DNA of 64,000 bases. It comes from JABDEZ01 sp965276955. Its GTDB lineage: Bacteria > Bacteroidota > Bacteroidia > Chitinophagales > Chitinophagaceae. The position numbers were made by a program, and so were the translations under genes. Location of the stretch: assembly GCA_965276955.1 (NCBI GenBank), contig CBDIBP010000012.1:6799-70798 (forward strand), written 5' to 3'. Under the pieces are notes generated by a model. It was not told the DNA's origin. It saw only the letters and a list, made by a program, of their open reading frames with translations, and searched no databases. Below, in pieces: positions 55,114 to 62,843 of this stretch (positions are counted from its first letter, which is position 1; every line of letters begins with the position of its first letter).

Positions 55114-55269
55114 TTATCTGCGCTTGCATTCAAAAGCAATATCGCTACATATATGCCCACTTCGTATTGCCTCATCGGCAATATGATAGTGAACGTAGCG
55201 CCCACACCCGGTGTGCCAGTGGTCGTGACCCTCGCGACGGGCCACTCCCCAGACCGGTAATTCTTTCAT
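55114..55269 (-). CDS. Possible 51-residue His- and Cys-rich protein
   Basis: The ATG at 55269 overlaps the stop of the DUF1801 gene (ATGA). The frame reads MKELPVWGVARREGHDHWHT, then GCGRYVHYHIADEAIRSGHI, and ends CSDIAFECKRR. It has six His and three Cys in 51 residues, which could bind a metal. The four-base overlap argues for a real translated frame. The family is not recognised, and a frameshifted longer gene cannot be excluded. Confidence 0.45.
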   Translation of the reverse strand: MKELPVWGVARREGHDHWHTGCGRYVHYHIADEAIRSGHICSDIAFECKRR

Positions 55270-55691
55270 TTTAAACCCTCAATCCCATATCGTATCGCTG
55301 CTTCAAGAATATCGATGTTTATGTCTTTTAGCATTTTGAACTTAATGCAATAGCCGGTAACACTTGCCTTGCCAATTTTTTCTCCAAACGTTTGGGGCAA
55401 GTACATCTTATCCTTGATGCCCATGACATTGATAGAGATACCGGCTTTGTTGGCACTCATACCAATTTGGAAGAACTCCCTGGTCGTTCCATTCGCATAC
55501 TTTATGATGTACGATCCATACCCTATAGTAGGATTAGTGATCGTTTTGTTCTCACTGTTCTTACCATCGAAGAACCATAATTTACCTGCAGGTAACAACT
55601 TAAGTATACGCCTATGCAACTCTTGCATGTCATTGCGTTTTGCTTCAGGTTGGCTGAGGATATTTTCCTGGATCTGTGCCTGTACATCCAT
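55266..55691 (-). CDS. DUF1801-family protein
   Basis: A 141-residue protein of the DUF1801/YdhG-like fold. Motifs MQELHRRILKLLPAGKLWFF, TNPTIGYGSYIIKYANGTTR and FQIGMSANKAGISINVMGIK mark the family. The fold is related to frataxin-like iron-binding proteins, but no function is fixed. It probably heads a short operon with the 51-residue frame. A second DUF1801 gene is at 62407-62772. Confidence 0.8.
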   Translation of the reverse strand: MDVQAQIQENILSQPEAKRNDMQELHRRILKLLPAGKLWFFDGKNSENKTITNPTIGYGSYIIKYANGTTREFFQIGMSANKAGISINVMGIKDKMYLPQTFGEKIGKASVTGYCIKFKMLKDINIDILEAAIRYGIEGLK

Positions 55692-55893
55692 GTAAAATAG
55701 TTAATTAGTGATATCGTCAATTTACAGAATTTCCTTCTCTGTGAAATAGCTTTCCGTCACTTAAATAGAATTAACCCAATTTGTATTGTTCATCAGCTAC
55801 TGAAAAGATCAAAAAATTCAGCACAGGTTATAAATATAATAATTATTTATTTTATGGTTTTTAAAACATTCTTAAATATAATAAAAAATATTT

Positions 55894-55921
55894 ATAAGAA
55901 TGATATTTATTCTTATCTTTA
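55894..55921 (+). promoter_or_regulatory. Inverted repeat and weak -7 box upstream of the PAS gene
   Basis: ATAAGAAT (55894-55901) pairs with ATTCTTAT (55909-55916). TATCTTTA at 55914-55921 is a -7 box with one mismatch. The inverted repeat overlaps the presumed promoter and could be an operator. Confidence 0.35.
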
Positions 55922-55938
55922 TCAAGATCTCACTCTAT

Positions 55939-56004
55939 ATGGATAACTTTTTTGTTTTCTTCTGGTTTGTGATCTTCGATCAACTATATGGGAATAATGA
56001 GTGA
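55939..56004 (+). CDS. Possible 21-residue leader peptide
   Basis: MDNFFVFFWFVIFDQLYGNN, ending in Glu, is strongly hydrophobic with six Phe in the first thirteen residues. Its stop overlaps the PAS gene's start region (ATG at 55997) by eight bases, which could couple translation. It may simply be chance in AT-rich DNA. Confidence 0.25.
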   Translation: MDNFFVFFWFVIFDQLYGNNE

Positions 56005-57295
56005 GGATTTATCTGAAGTAGCGCATTGCACTGCCGTGAAAAAAACTTTATGGTATCGGTACAGATCATTTATTCAATGTAGAACGATAGGAAGCATTAA
56101 GAACGAAGAAGACATTACTTATTGGCGCGACAAGCTTTTTACAGATTTCATCACCTATCTGCTACCCACTTGTTTTATTGCACTGGTCCCATGTGTCATC
56201 ATCTCTTTTAAACAAGGCTATAATTTTATTGGCGTATTTGATATCCTGGTTCTTTTTTCTATCGCATTTGTTTCACTTAACCCAAGGTTAGGACTTACGT
56301 TTCGTAAAATATTTGTCATCGGCATTTTATATGTCCTGGCAGTCATATTACTTGTAGCTTTAAGTTTAGCAGGTCCGGGTACCATTTATCTGTTGGCATT
56401 AAGCATATTTGTTACAGTTTTTTTTCCACGCTACTATGCCTACTCTTCCATAGTACTGAGCTTTCTTATTTGCTGCGGTTGTGCATTTATTATTGAATTT
56501 GATCTGTTTCACTCTCCACTGGCAAAAGATTATGTATTGGGTGTTTGGATAGCAGTGTCATCCAATGTTGTTTTTTTGAACTGGGTGATAGTGATGCTTA
56601 TCAGTAATGCGATCGAGGGGTTGGAGCAGACATTAATGAAAGAATATCTCCTGAAAAATGCATTGCAAAAAGAGGCCACAGAGAAAGCAGAACAAACCAT
56701 CCAACTGAAAGAATCTGAATACCAATATAGAAGCTTATTCTTTCTTAATCCTGCCCCAATGTGGGTGCTTGACATTGAAAGTCTACGGCTTTTGCAGGTG
56801 AATGAAGCTGCTATTCGAACCTATGGTTATTCTAACGAAGAATTTCTAACCCTCACCATCATGGATATCAAGCTGGAAGGCGATCTTCCTTCTTTACAAA
56901 GTGATATTCAAACTGCTATAGAGATGGAGGGGCCATTGACCGTTATTACCCGCCACCGTCGCAAAAACAAGGAGCAATTTCACGTAGAGGTTATCTTTAA
57001 TACTATCCTTTTCAGAGGTAAAAATGCTACGTTGGTGATAGCACGGGATATCTCACAACAGGTAGATCACGCAAATGCAGTAAAGCAGAAGAATGATAAG
57101 CTCCGTGAAATTGCGTATATACAATCGCACTTAGTAAGGGCACCGCTGGCGAGGATATTAGGTTTGATCAACCTGATCAATGAAGATATTTCGGAAAGAA
57201 CTGACCCTGAGTTGTTGTTGTATCTAAATGAATCTGCTACCGAACTTGACGAGATGATAAGAGCGATAAACAAAAAAACGGAAGCATCAGAATAA
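55997..57295 (+). CDS. Membrane PAS protein with a histidine-kinase dimerisation helix but no ATPase domain
   Basis: From the ATG at 55997 the 432-residue protein has five or six transmembrane helices (about 50-205; for example LVPCVIISFKQGYNFIGVFD, ILYVLAVILLVALSLAGPGT). A coiled linker (about 220-245) leads to a PAS domain (about 245-360; YRSLFFLNPAPMWVLDIESL, FHVEVIFNTILFRGKNATLV). The C-terminus (about 370-432) resembles a HisKA/DHp hairpin with His in YIQSHLVRAPLARILGLINL. The HATPase domain that should follow is absent, because the frame ends at 57295. No adjacent gene supplies it. The alternative start at 55988 adds three residues. Confidence 0.8.
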   Translation: MSEDLSEVAHCTAVKKTLWYRYRSFIQCRTIGSIKNEEDITYWRDKLFTDFITYLLPTCFIALVPCVIISFKQGYNFIGVFDILVLFSIAFVSLNPRLGLTFRKIFVIGILYVLAVILLVALSLAGPGTIYLLALSIFVTVFFPRYYAYSSIVLSFLICCGCAFIIEFDLFHSPLAKDYVLGVWIAVSSNVVFLNWVIVMLISNAIEGLEQTLMKEYLLKNALQKEATEKAEQTIQLKESEYQYRSLFFLNPAPMWVLDIESLRLLQVNEAAIRTYGYSNEEFLTLTIMDIKLEGDLPSLQSDIQTAIEMEGPLTVITRHRRKNKEQFHVEVIFNTILFRGKNATLVIARDISQQVDHANAVKQKNDKLREIAYIQSHLVRAPLARILGLINLINEDISERTDPELLLYLNESATELDEMIRAINKKTEASE

Positions 57296-57357
57296 CCGAT
57301 AATGGCTATAGTGATGGCCGTTTGGTAAAGCTAATGTAAGACTTCGCGTGCAGTTTA

Positions 57358-57397
57358 CCACTACGAGGTCAAGCGTTGGCGCTTGACCTCGTAGTGG
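57358..57397. terminator. Perfect 18-base hairpin between converging genes
   Basis: CCACTACGAGGTCAAGCG (57358-57375) pairs without a mismatch with CGCTTGACCTCGTAGTGG (57380-57397) around TTGG. There is no T tract, so it may block transcription from both sides by structure alone or serve another role. Confidence 0.6.
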
Positions 57398-57414
57398 GAT
57401 CAGTATAAAGATAT

Positions 57415-57813
57415 CTAAAGCAATTTGTATTGTTCATCAGCGACTTTCTCCATCCAGTCTACCACTTTGCCATTTAGGGTTTCCTGTATAGCAATGTGCG
57501 ACATGCCGTTGGTAGTTGTGGCGCCGTGCCAATGTTTTTCATCAGGCTCGAACCAGACCACATCGCCGGGGCGTATCTCCTCAACAGCGCTACCTTCTTT
57601 TTGCACCCAGCCAATACCCGATACAACGATGAGCGTTTGGCCGAGCGGGTGGGTGTGCCACGCGGTGCGGGCACCGGGCTCGAATGTGACAAGGGCTGAT
57701 ACGCCGCGCCTTGCATCATTGGCATCGAATAACGGATCGATACGGACCGAGCCTGTGAACCAATCTTCCGGCCCCTTGGCCGATGGTTTAGAACCTACTC
57801 TTGTTATTTGCAT
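57415..57813 (-). CDS. Cupin-domain protein
   Basis: A 132-residue single-domain cupin. The two conserved motifs are visible: TFEPGARTAWHTHPLGQTLI with metal-binding His residues and Gln, and PGDVVWFEPDEKHWHGATTT with the final His. Small cupins of this type (sometimes named mandelonitrile-lyase-like or quercetin-dioxygenase-like) are found in aldehyde and aromatic-compound metabolism. The exact substrate is unknown. It lies 27 bases downstream of the YdeI gene. Confidence 0.87.
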   Translation of the reverse strand: MQITRVGSKPSAKGPEDWFTGSVRIDPLFDANDARRGVSALVTFEPGARTAWHTHPLGQTLIVVSGIGWVQKEGSAVEEIRPGDVVWFEPDEKHWHGATTTNGMSHIAIQETLNGKVVDWMEKVADEQYKLL

Positions 57814-57840
57814 GGTCAGTATTTTAAAAGATAATTATTA

Positions 57841-58423
57841 CTACTCATCATTTAATCCTTTGCCCTCCATAATAAGCGGGATACATTTTTCAACCCTTGC
57901 CTCACGTGTCTCCGACTTTTTGGGTTGGGAGAAATGGAGCAGGTAGGCCCTTTGGCGGCCGGGTGTTAGCGCTTTGAACGCTTTGTGCAGGGCAGGTTTT
58001 TCATCCATTTTCTTTTGGAATTCCTCGGCCACCGCAAACTCGGCGGGTGTCTTCAATTCTGCTTTTACGCCTGATTCTTCTACCTCAACAGCAGAGAAGA
58101 TGTATTTTTTCAATACCGGGGCCAGCTTCTTTATTTCCTGCAGCCCTGTGAACCTTACTTGTCGGGGCACCTGCACATTTGGGGTCTGCTGGATGAGAAT
58201 ATTATCAGTGTCTTTCAATAGCGCGCCTTTAAAGAAGAGTAGGGCGCAGTATTCTTTGAACACATGTATCAGCACAATATTGCTGTCGTTGAACGTGTAG
58301 CAAGGACAACCCCATTTCAATTCTTCCTTCAGGTGGCAGTCGAGCACTATTGTTTTTCAATAGTTTTATCTCTTCCTGCCACGGTTCGTTCCTGGCAAAA
58401 TAAAAATCAGCTTTGGAATTCAT
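57841..58423 (-). pseudogene. YdeI/DUF1801-type protein, one frameshift
   Basis: From the ATG at 58423 the frame reads MNSKADFYFARNEPWQEEIK and LLK. An extra A in a run near 58355 then shifts it. The next frame continues TIVLDCHLKEELKWGCPCYT, FNDSNIVLIHVFKEYCALLF, RQVRFTGLQEIKKLAPVLKK and FQKKMDEKPALHKAFKALTP to the stop at 57841. This is the YdeI/OmpD-associated family, with a DUF1801-like first part and a helical end that includes the GRQRAYLLHFSQPKKSETR motif. The joined protein is about 193 residues, the usual length. The extra base is probably an error or a recent mutation. Confidence 0.82.
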
Positions 58424-58433
58424 AGTATCTATT

Positions 58434-58823
58434 TTAGTTTGCTACAACAATCTTCCTGTCTGCGGGTCTGAAATACCACGATATCAAAGTTAATATTAGC
58501 AGCAATACGGAAGGCAATATTTCAGGGACCGGACTTGCTGACGCAATATGCGAAAATATTGCACCAGACATAAGGAAGAAGAAGCCAGCATAGGCCCATT
58601 CTTTTAGTAATGCATATTTTGGGATGAGGAGGGCTATGACACCCAATATTTTCCAGATACCGATAATGGTGAGGAAATAAGCGGGGTAACCCAGCCGTGT
58701 AATGCTATCTAAACCTCCGGCACCTGCTTTTTGTTTTAATAGCTGCACTGCGCCTGTAGATACCATACCTAATGCCAGCCAGGCGGTAAATACCCAGTAA
58801 ATGATCTTGTTCCGCTTTTGCAT
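58434..58823 (-). CDS. DoxX-family membrane protein (second in this window)
   Basis: The start at 58823 gives MQKRNKIIYWVFTAWLALGM. A longer frame to 58874 overlaps the SRPBCC gene and is rejected. The 129-residue product has four transmembrane helices (about 8-28, 46-66, 70-90, 96-113), and GVIALLIPKYALLKEWAYAG is a typical DoxX segment. It stands between the SRPBCC and YdeI genes in an ArsR-controlled group common in Bacteroidota. Confidence 0.82.
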   Translation of the reverse strand: MQKRNKIIYWVFTAWLALGMVSTGAVQLLKQKAGAGGLDSITRLGYPAYFLTIIGIWKILGVIALLIPKYALLKEWAYAGFFFLMSGAIFSHIASASPVPEILPSVLLLILTLISWYFRPADRKIVVAN

Positions 58824-58828
58824 GTGTG

Positions 58829-59296
58829 TTATTTTAGTTTGCTTACCACTTCTTGCAGTTGGTTGTGTGCCCAATTGATACCTTGCGCGAATGGCTGCTG
58901 CAGTAGCTGGTCCCTGAGCGCTATAGATTCGTATATGATGTGTATGGTCAGTTTGCTGGTGTCATCCGTGATCTGTTCAAAATCGTAGATCTCCAATTGC
59001 ACACCTAAGGGCGCATTCTCCATTTCAAATGTGCGGGTTATCTTTTTGTTGTGTATAAATTCGTGTATCACCCCGCTGGCCTGGAACACTACGTTGCCCT
59101 TGCCATCTTTCTTTTCCAGTTGATAGCTGCCGTGCTTCCTGCATTCCATTTTAACGACCTCTGAGCCCATCCATTGCGTCACAATTGCAGGATCCGTATG
59201 TGCTTTGAACAGTAGGTCCACCGGCAGGTCGAACGTTCTGGTGATGGTCAGGTCTTGCTTGCCATTTTCGGCATGTACCTTTGTTTTTAGTTCCAT
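58829..59296 (-). CDS. SRPBCC/AHSA1-family protein
   Basis: A 155-residue protein of the START/Bet-v1-like helix-grip fold, AHSA1-type (activator of Hsp90 ATPase homologue 1-like). Motifs: ITRTFDLPVDLLFKAHTDPA, IVTQWMGSEVVKMECRKHGS, YQLEKKDGKGNVVFQASGVI and KLTIHIIYESIALRDQLLQQ. Members bind small hydrophobic ligands, but the role is unknown. It lies one base after the ArsR gene and so is almost certainly in its operon. Confidence 0.88.
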   Translation of the reverse strand: MELKTKVHAENGKQDLTITRTFDLPVDLLFKAHTDPAIVTQWMGSEVVKMECRKHGSYQLEKKDGKGNVVFQASGVIHEFIHNKKITRTFEMENAPLGVQLEIYDFEQITDDTSKLTIHIIYESIALRDQLLQQPFAQGINWAHNQLQEVVSKLK

Positions 59297-59297
59297 A

Positions 59298-59618
59298 TTA
59301 TTTGTTTTTATGTTTTTGCATTATAGTTTCTATAAGGTTGAACCTATCATCCCACATGGTGCGGAACGGCTCAATAAAATCTGCGACGTCTTTCATTTTC
59401 TCAGCATTTAGGTGATAATATATTTCCCGGCCGTTCTGCTCCTGTTGCAGCAGTTCGCATTCGGTGAGGATCTGCAGATGTTTGGAAACTGTGGGGCGCG
59501 CGGTATCAAAGTTGGCTGCAATTGCCCCGGCCGTCATGGTATTGGTGGCCAGCAGCAAGAGAATGGCCCTGCGTGTAGGGTCGGCTATGGCCTGGAAAAC
59601 GTCTCGTCTTACATTCAT
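59298..59618 (-). CDS. ArsR-family transcription regulator
   Basis: A 106-residue winged-helix regulator: IADPTRRAILLLLATNTMTA, GAIAANFDTARPTVSKHLQI, then LTECELLQQEQNGREIYYHL. It has no Cys pair for metal sensing, so its ligand is probably not arsenite or a heavy metal. It leads the group SRPBCC, DoxX, YdeI-like and perhaps cupin, all on the minus strand with gaps of 1 to 27 bases. Two inverted repeats in its promoter suggest autoregulation. Confidence 0.92.
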   Translation of the reverse strand: MNVRRDVFQAIADPTRRAILLLLATNTMTAGAIAANFDTARPTVSKHLQILTECELLQQEQNGREIYYHLNAEKMKDVADFIEPFRTMWDDRFNLIETIMQKHKNK

Positions 59619-59620
59619 TG

Positions 59621-59668
59621 TGTAGCTATGTGGCTACAAATGTAAGTGTAGTTATTTGACTACACAAA
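59621..59668 (-). promoter_or_regulatory. ArsR operon promoter with two operator-like dyads
   Basis: Two dyads share the same pattern: TGTAGC-N6-GCTACA at 59621-59638 and TGTAGT-N6-ACTACA at 59647-59664, with centres 26 bases apart. On the minus strand the -7 box TACATTTG is at 59637-59644 and TTTG at 59665-59668, with 20 bases between them. One dyad fills the -33/-7 gap and the other covers the transcript start near 59630. Confidence 0.75.
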
Positions 59669-59718
59669 TTTTTTCAAGAAAATCTTTTACGAGTATGTTC
59701 GGCAAGGTTATCAGCTGT

Positions 59719-60639
59719 CTAATTGAACGACTGCCGGAATTCTAAAGGGGAAAAGTGGGTCTTGCTTTTGAATAGTTTGCTGAACGACTGTGGATGTTCA
59801 AAGCCCAGCTCGTAGGCTATCTCGCTTACAGATAGGTTGCTGGTAGATAGCTTCTCTTTGGCTTTCTCTATCAGCTTATCGTGTATATGCTGCTGGGTGC
59901 TCTGCCCGGTAAGCACTTTGAGCAGTGTGCTTAGGTAGTTGGGCGATACATTGAGGCTTTCGGCAACGTACTGTACTGTGGGCAGCCCTTGCTTTAGCAG
60001 ATCATCACTATTAAAATATTCTGTGAGAATATCTTCAAGGCGACCAAGGATCTGGTGATTGGTGATCTTTCGGGTCAAAAACTGGCGATGATAGAACCTG
60101 TCTGCGTATGTCAGCAACAATTCAAGCTGGGCAATGATGACATCCTGGCTGAACTTGTCGATATTAGACCTGTACTCTTGCTCTATGCTTTGTATCATGC
60201 TGGTAATTGTCGTTTCCTCTTTGTCTGACAGATATAATGCCTCCTTTACAGAATAATCGAAGAACTCATATTGCCTGATGGTCTTAGCTAATGAGGTACC
60301 CAAAAAGAAGTCGGGATGGATGAGTAACAACCACCCCGACCTTTTGAGGGTAATGCCTTCAGGTACTTCTATGCCAAATACCTGTCCGGGCGATATAAAG
60401 AACATGATGCCTTCATCAAAATCGTACTGCTGCTGTCCGTATTTCATACGGGCATTGTGATCTCTTTTGAGTGAGATAGAATAAAAATCGAACACGACAG
60501 TTATGGGTTCATGGCCGAGGTCATAAGTTACCGAGGTCAGATCAATGACGCTTATCAGCGGATGCTCAGGCTTGGGAAGCCCCATTTGCCTGTGGTACTC
60601 CGTTATTGTCTTTATGCGGTGCGGTATTATGTTGGGCAT
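59719..60639 (-). CDS. AraC-family transcription regulator
   Basis: A 306-residue protein. The N-terminal two thirds carry a cupin-like ligand domain (DEGIMFFISPGQVFGIEVPE). The C-terminal about 100 residues are two helix-turn-helix motifs: PTVQYVAESLNVSPNYLSTL and LSVSEIAYELGFEHPQSFSK, ending FKSKTHFSPLEFRQSFN. The gene is 12 bases downstream of the NmrA-like gene, on the same strand, so the regulator may respond to the reductase pathway. The ligand is unknown. Confidence 0.9.
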   Translation of the reverse strand: MPNIIPHRIKTITEYHRQMGLPKPEHPLISVIDLTSVTYDLGHEPITVVFDFYSISLKRDHNARMKYGQQQYDFDEGIMFFISPGQVFGIEVPEGITLKRSGWLLLIHPDFFLGTSLAKTIRQYEFFDYSVKEALYLSDKEETTITSMIQSIEQEYRSNIDKFSQDVIIAQLELLLTYADRFYHRQFLTRKITNHQILGRLEDILTEYFNSDDLLKQGLPTVQYVAESLNVSPNYLSTLLKVLTGQSTQQHIHDKLIEKAKEKLSTSNLSVSEIAYELGFEHPQSFSKLFKSKTHFSPLEFRQSFN

Positions 60640-60651
60640 GATACAATTTAG

Positions 60652-61549
60652 CTATTTATTATATGCAGCAGCAAACTCCGGTGCAAAATCTTTTATCTTT
60701 ACCTTACCCAAGGTAGGGCTGTAGCGGTAATAATCCTCGTACAATTGACCGGTGTGGGTGCTGGCGTTCATTTCCACAAACCCTTCTGCAAAGGCTTTAT
60801 TCATACCGTATCCCAGTAAGCCCTGTAGCAACTGGTCGTCCGGAATTATTACCCATTGCAGATCTGGCTTGCCGATGGCCGTGCCGAGGATAGTAGCTAT
60901 CTCGTTGCAAGTGATCTCTTCGCTGGCCACATAGCGTACTTTTCTGCCTTCTATAGGTGTTGTCAATTCTTCTGCAACTGCTTCTGCAATATCTAATGGC
61001 GATACCATCAACACCTTATCCGCTCCGCCATAGTTGGATGCAATGACACCTTGTGTTTTTATGGTACCGATAAAACTCAACAGATTGTAATAAAAGCCAA
61101 CAGGGCGCATGAACGTGATAGACACGTCGGCGGGTAATTTGTTGAGGGTGGCCTCTGCATTGTAATGAAAAACAAGGATACCATTGCCTTTATTGGTATG
61201 GGCGCCAATGCTGCTGAGGTGTAACCACATGCTTCACACCGGCGTGCTCTATGGCTTGTGCATAGTTGTTCACTATCAGGTCAACGGCGGCTATGGCGTC
61301 GAAGTTCTGGTCGAATAAATTTGCTGGTGGTGGCTCCATGCAATAAACCGACTCAGCACCCGTGAAAGTTGCTGCCAGAAAGTCAACATCTTCTATAGAA
61401 CCAATGGCTGCCGTGGCGCCAAGTGCCTCGATCTCTTTCTGGCGATCGGGCTTGCTGCTGATGACGGTGACCTGATGGCCTTTTTGCACTAACTCTTGCG
61501 TGAGTGGCTTACTGATATGCCCTAAAGAGCCTGTTACTACTATTTTCAT
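60652..61549 (-). pseudogene. NmrA/NAD(P)H-binding protein, one frameshift
   Basis: The first frame reads MKIVVTGSLGHISKPLTQEL, with a Rossmann-type G-x-x-G-x-x, and continues VTVISSKPDRQKEIEALGAT to AGVKHVVT. An extra base near 61225 shifts the frame. The second frame continues HLSSIGAHTNKGNGILVFHY, LPADVSITFMRPVGFYYNLL and VSPLDIAEAVAEELTTPIEG. The joined protein, about 298 residues, is a NmrA-like atypical short-chain reductase that binds NAD(P)H. The break is a single base. Confidence 0.82.
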
Positions 61550-61745
61550 GTTGTTGATATTTTGTTACAGCAAATGTCAATAGAAGCAAAAGAACAGAAG
61601 TAGCCTGATCTCACATTGTTGTAGCCGTTTCTTTGGTTGTTAATTAATTCTTGACCAAGTGTGTTCAAACAGTTTCACTGACTGAGTTGCACATAAATAA
61701 AATAACAATTATTATTACGTACCGTTAACCTCTAAAAACCTAATA

Positions 61746-62342
61746 ATGAGAAGAACAACCTGTCTTTTACTTTGTACCGTGTCCCTCCTTTTCAATGCCT
61801 GTAAAAAGAGCAGCAGTACCACTACGCCAACCACACCGCCGGTGACCACTCCAGTGAACCCGTATTATTTTAAGTTCGCTATGGATACCACGCATTATAG
61901 TTTCGCTTTCCCCATTGCGGAGTATATGTACCTTTACGAGAGTGATGCAGGTGGCTACCAAGAGGCAAATGCCAATTTTTACCCCTCTATAGGGCTAAGG
62001 CTGGGCAGGCCATACTATGATACTATGAAGGAAAGTGACGTGATGAACCTCAAGGGGAAAACTTTATACTTCAGTGATACTACTATACATCCACAGCTTG
62101 AATTTGATTCTGTGCTCACATCTACCGGTTCGGCCAGTTGGTATTCAGTTGACACAGCCAATACCAACTACAATGTAAAGATCACTAACGTAGTATTCCT
62201 GAAGAGTGATACAGTGCTTGGCTACCCAGTGAGGACATATGTACTCACTGGTACCTGCAATGCTATCATGAATTGCGGCAACCGGTACGCTGCCTTATCA
62301 GGTGGAACATTTAATTATATTATTTCGAGGAGGGACTATTAG
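61746..62342 (+). CDS. Lipoprotein of unknown function
   Basis: The protein starts MRRTTCLLLCTVSLLFNAC, a lipoprotein signal with Cys19 followed by KKSSS. A Thr/Pro-rich linker (about 24-38) leads to a beta-rich domain of about 160 residues (YYFKFAMDTTHYSFAFPIAE, PSIGLRLGRPYYDTMKESDV, YVLTGTCNAIMNCGNRYAAL). The second half has a pair of Cys (CNAIMNC). No family is recognised. It stands alone, with a terminator behind it and a divergent gene group before it. Confidence 0.75.
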   Translation: MRRTTCLLLCTVSLLFNACKKSSSTTTPTTPPVTTPVNPYYFKFAMDTTHYSFAFPIAEYMYLYESDAGGYQEANANFYPSIGLRLGRPYYDTMKESDVMNLKGKTLYFSDTTIHPQLEFDSVLTSTGSASWYSVDTANTNYNVKITNVVFLKSDTVLGYPVRTYVLTGTCNAIMNCGNRYAALSGGTFNYIISRRDY

Positions 62343-62370
62343 TAATTGCCAATACTTACATTAGCTATCC

Positions 62371-62408
62371 AAAAGCTTATTCAAACCTTAAAGTTTGAAT
62401 AAGCTTTT
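62371..62408. terminator. Terminator between converging genes
   Basis: AAAAGCTTATTCAAAC (62371-62386) pairs perfectly with GTTTGAATAAGCTTTT (62393-62408), followed by a T-rich stretch. It overlaps the end of the DUF1801 gene by two bases. Confidence 0.9.
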
Positions 62409-62772
62409 ATTTTTTCTTTGCCTTCTGTAAGTTCTCAGCAATTCTATACTTTACGATGTCCGTTATCAACTTTAAGGGTAAAGGCTGGTCGTTAGGGAAC
62501 TGAACCGAACCTTTTGCGAACTGATAGCCAGATAATTCTTTTTCAAAAGCACTTATGCCAGAGGGGCGGGGATAAAAGCCGATGTGATGTTTATGTGCCC
62601 CTATCCATACCAGCATACCATGCATTTTAAAAGCAGGCATTCCATAACTCATTACTTCCTGGGCTTGCGGTGCGGCTTTGAGTATGGTGTCTCTAAGTTG
62701 CCACAGCCTTTCCTGAACATCTGCAGGGTACCCGGATATGTATTCATCGATGTGCTCCGGCTTTTTCATCAT
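62407..62772 (-). CDS. DUF1801-family protein (second)
   Basis: A 121-residue protein with MMKKPEHIDEYISGYPADVQ, MSYGMPAFKMHGMLVWIGAH, HHIGFYPRPSGISAFEKELS and FAKGSVQFPNDQPLPLKLIT, the standard DUF1801/YdhG pattern. Some relatives are described as iron chaperones, but the role here is not shown. It lies 71 bases upstream of the permease gene's far end and is probably transcribed separately. Confidence 0.88.
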   Translation of the reverse strand: MMKKPEHIDEYISGYPADVQERLWQLRDTILKAAPQAQEVMSYGMPAFKMHGMLVWIGAHKHHIGFYPRPSGISAFEKELSGYQFAKGSVQFPNDQPLPLKLITDIVKYRIAENLQKAKKK

Positions 62773-62843
62773 GACCGATAAAGGTTTAGCGCTATGCTAA
62801 ATTAGATAAAACATGGAAATTTTGCATGCGAAGGAGGGGTTTA

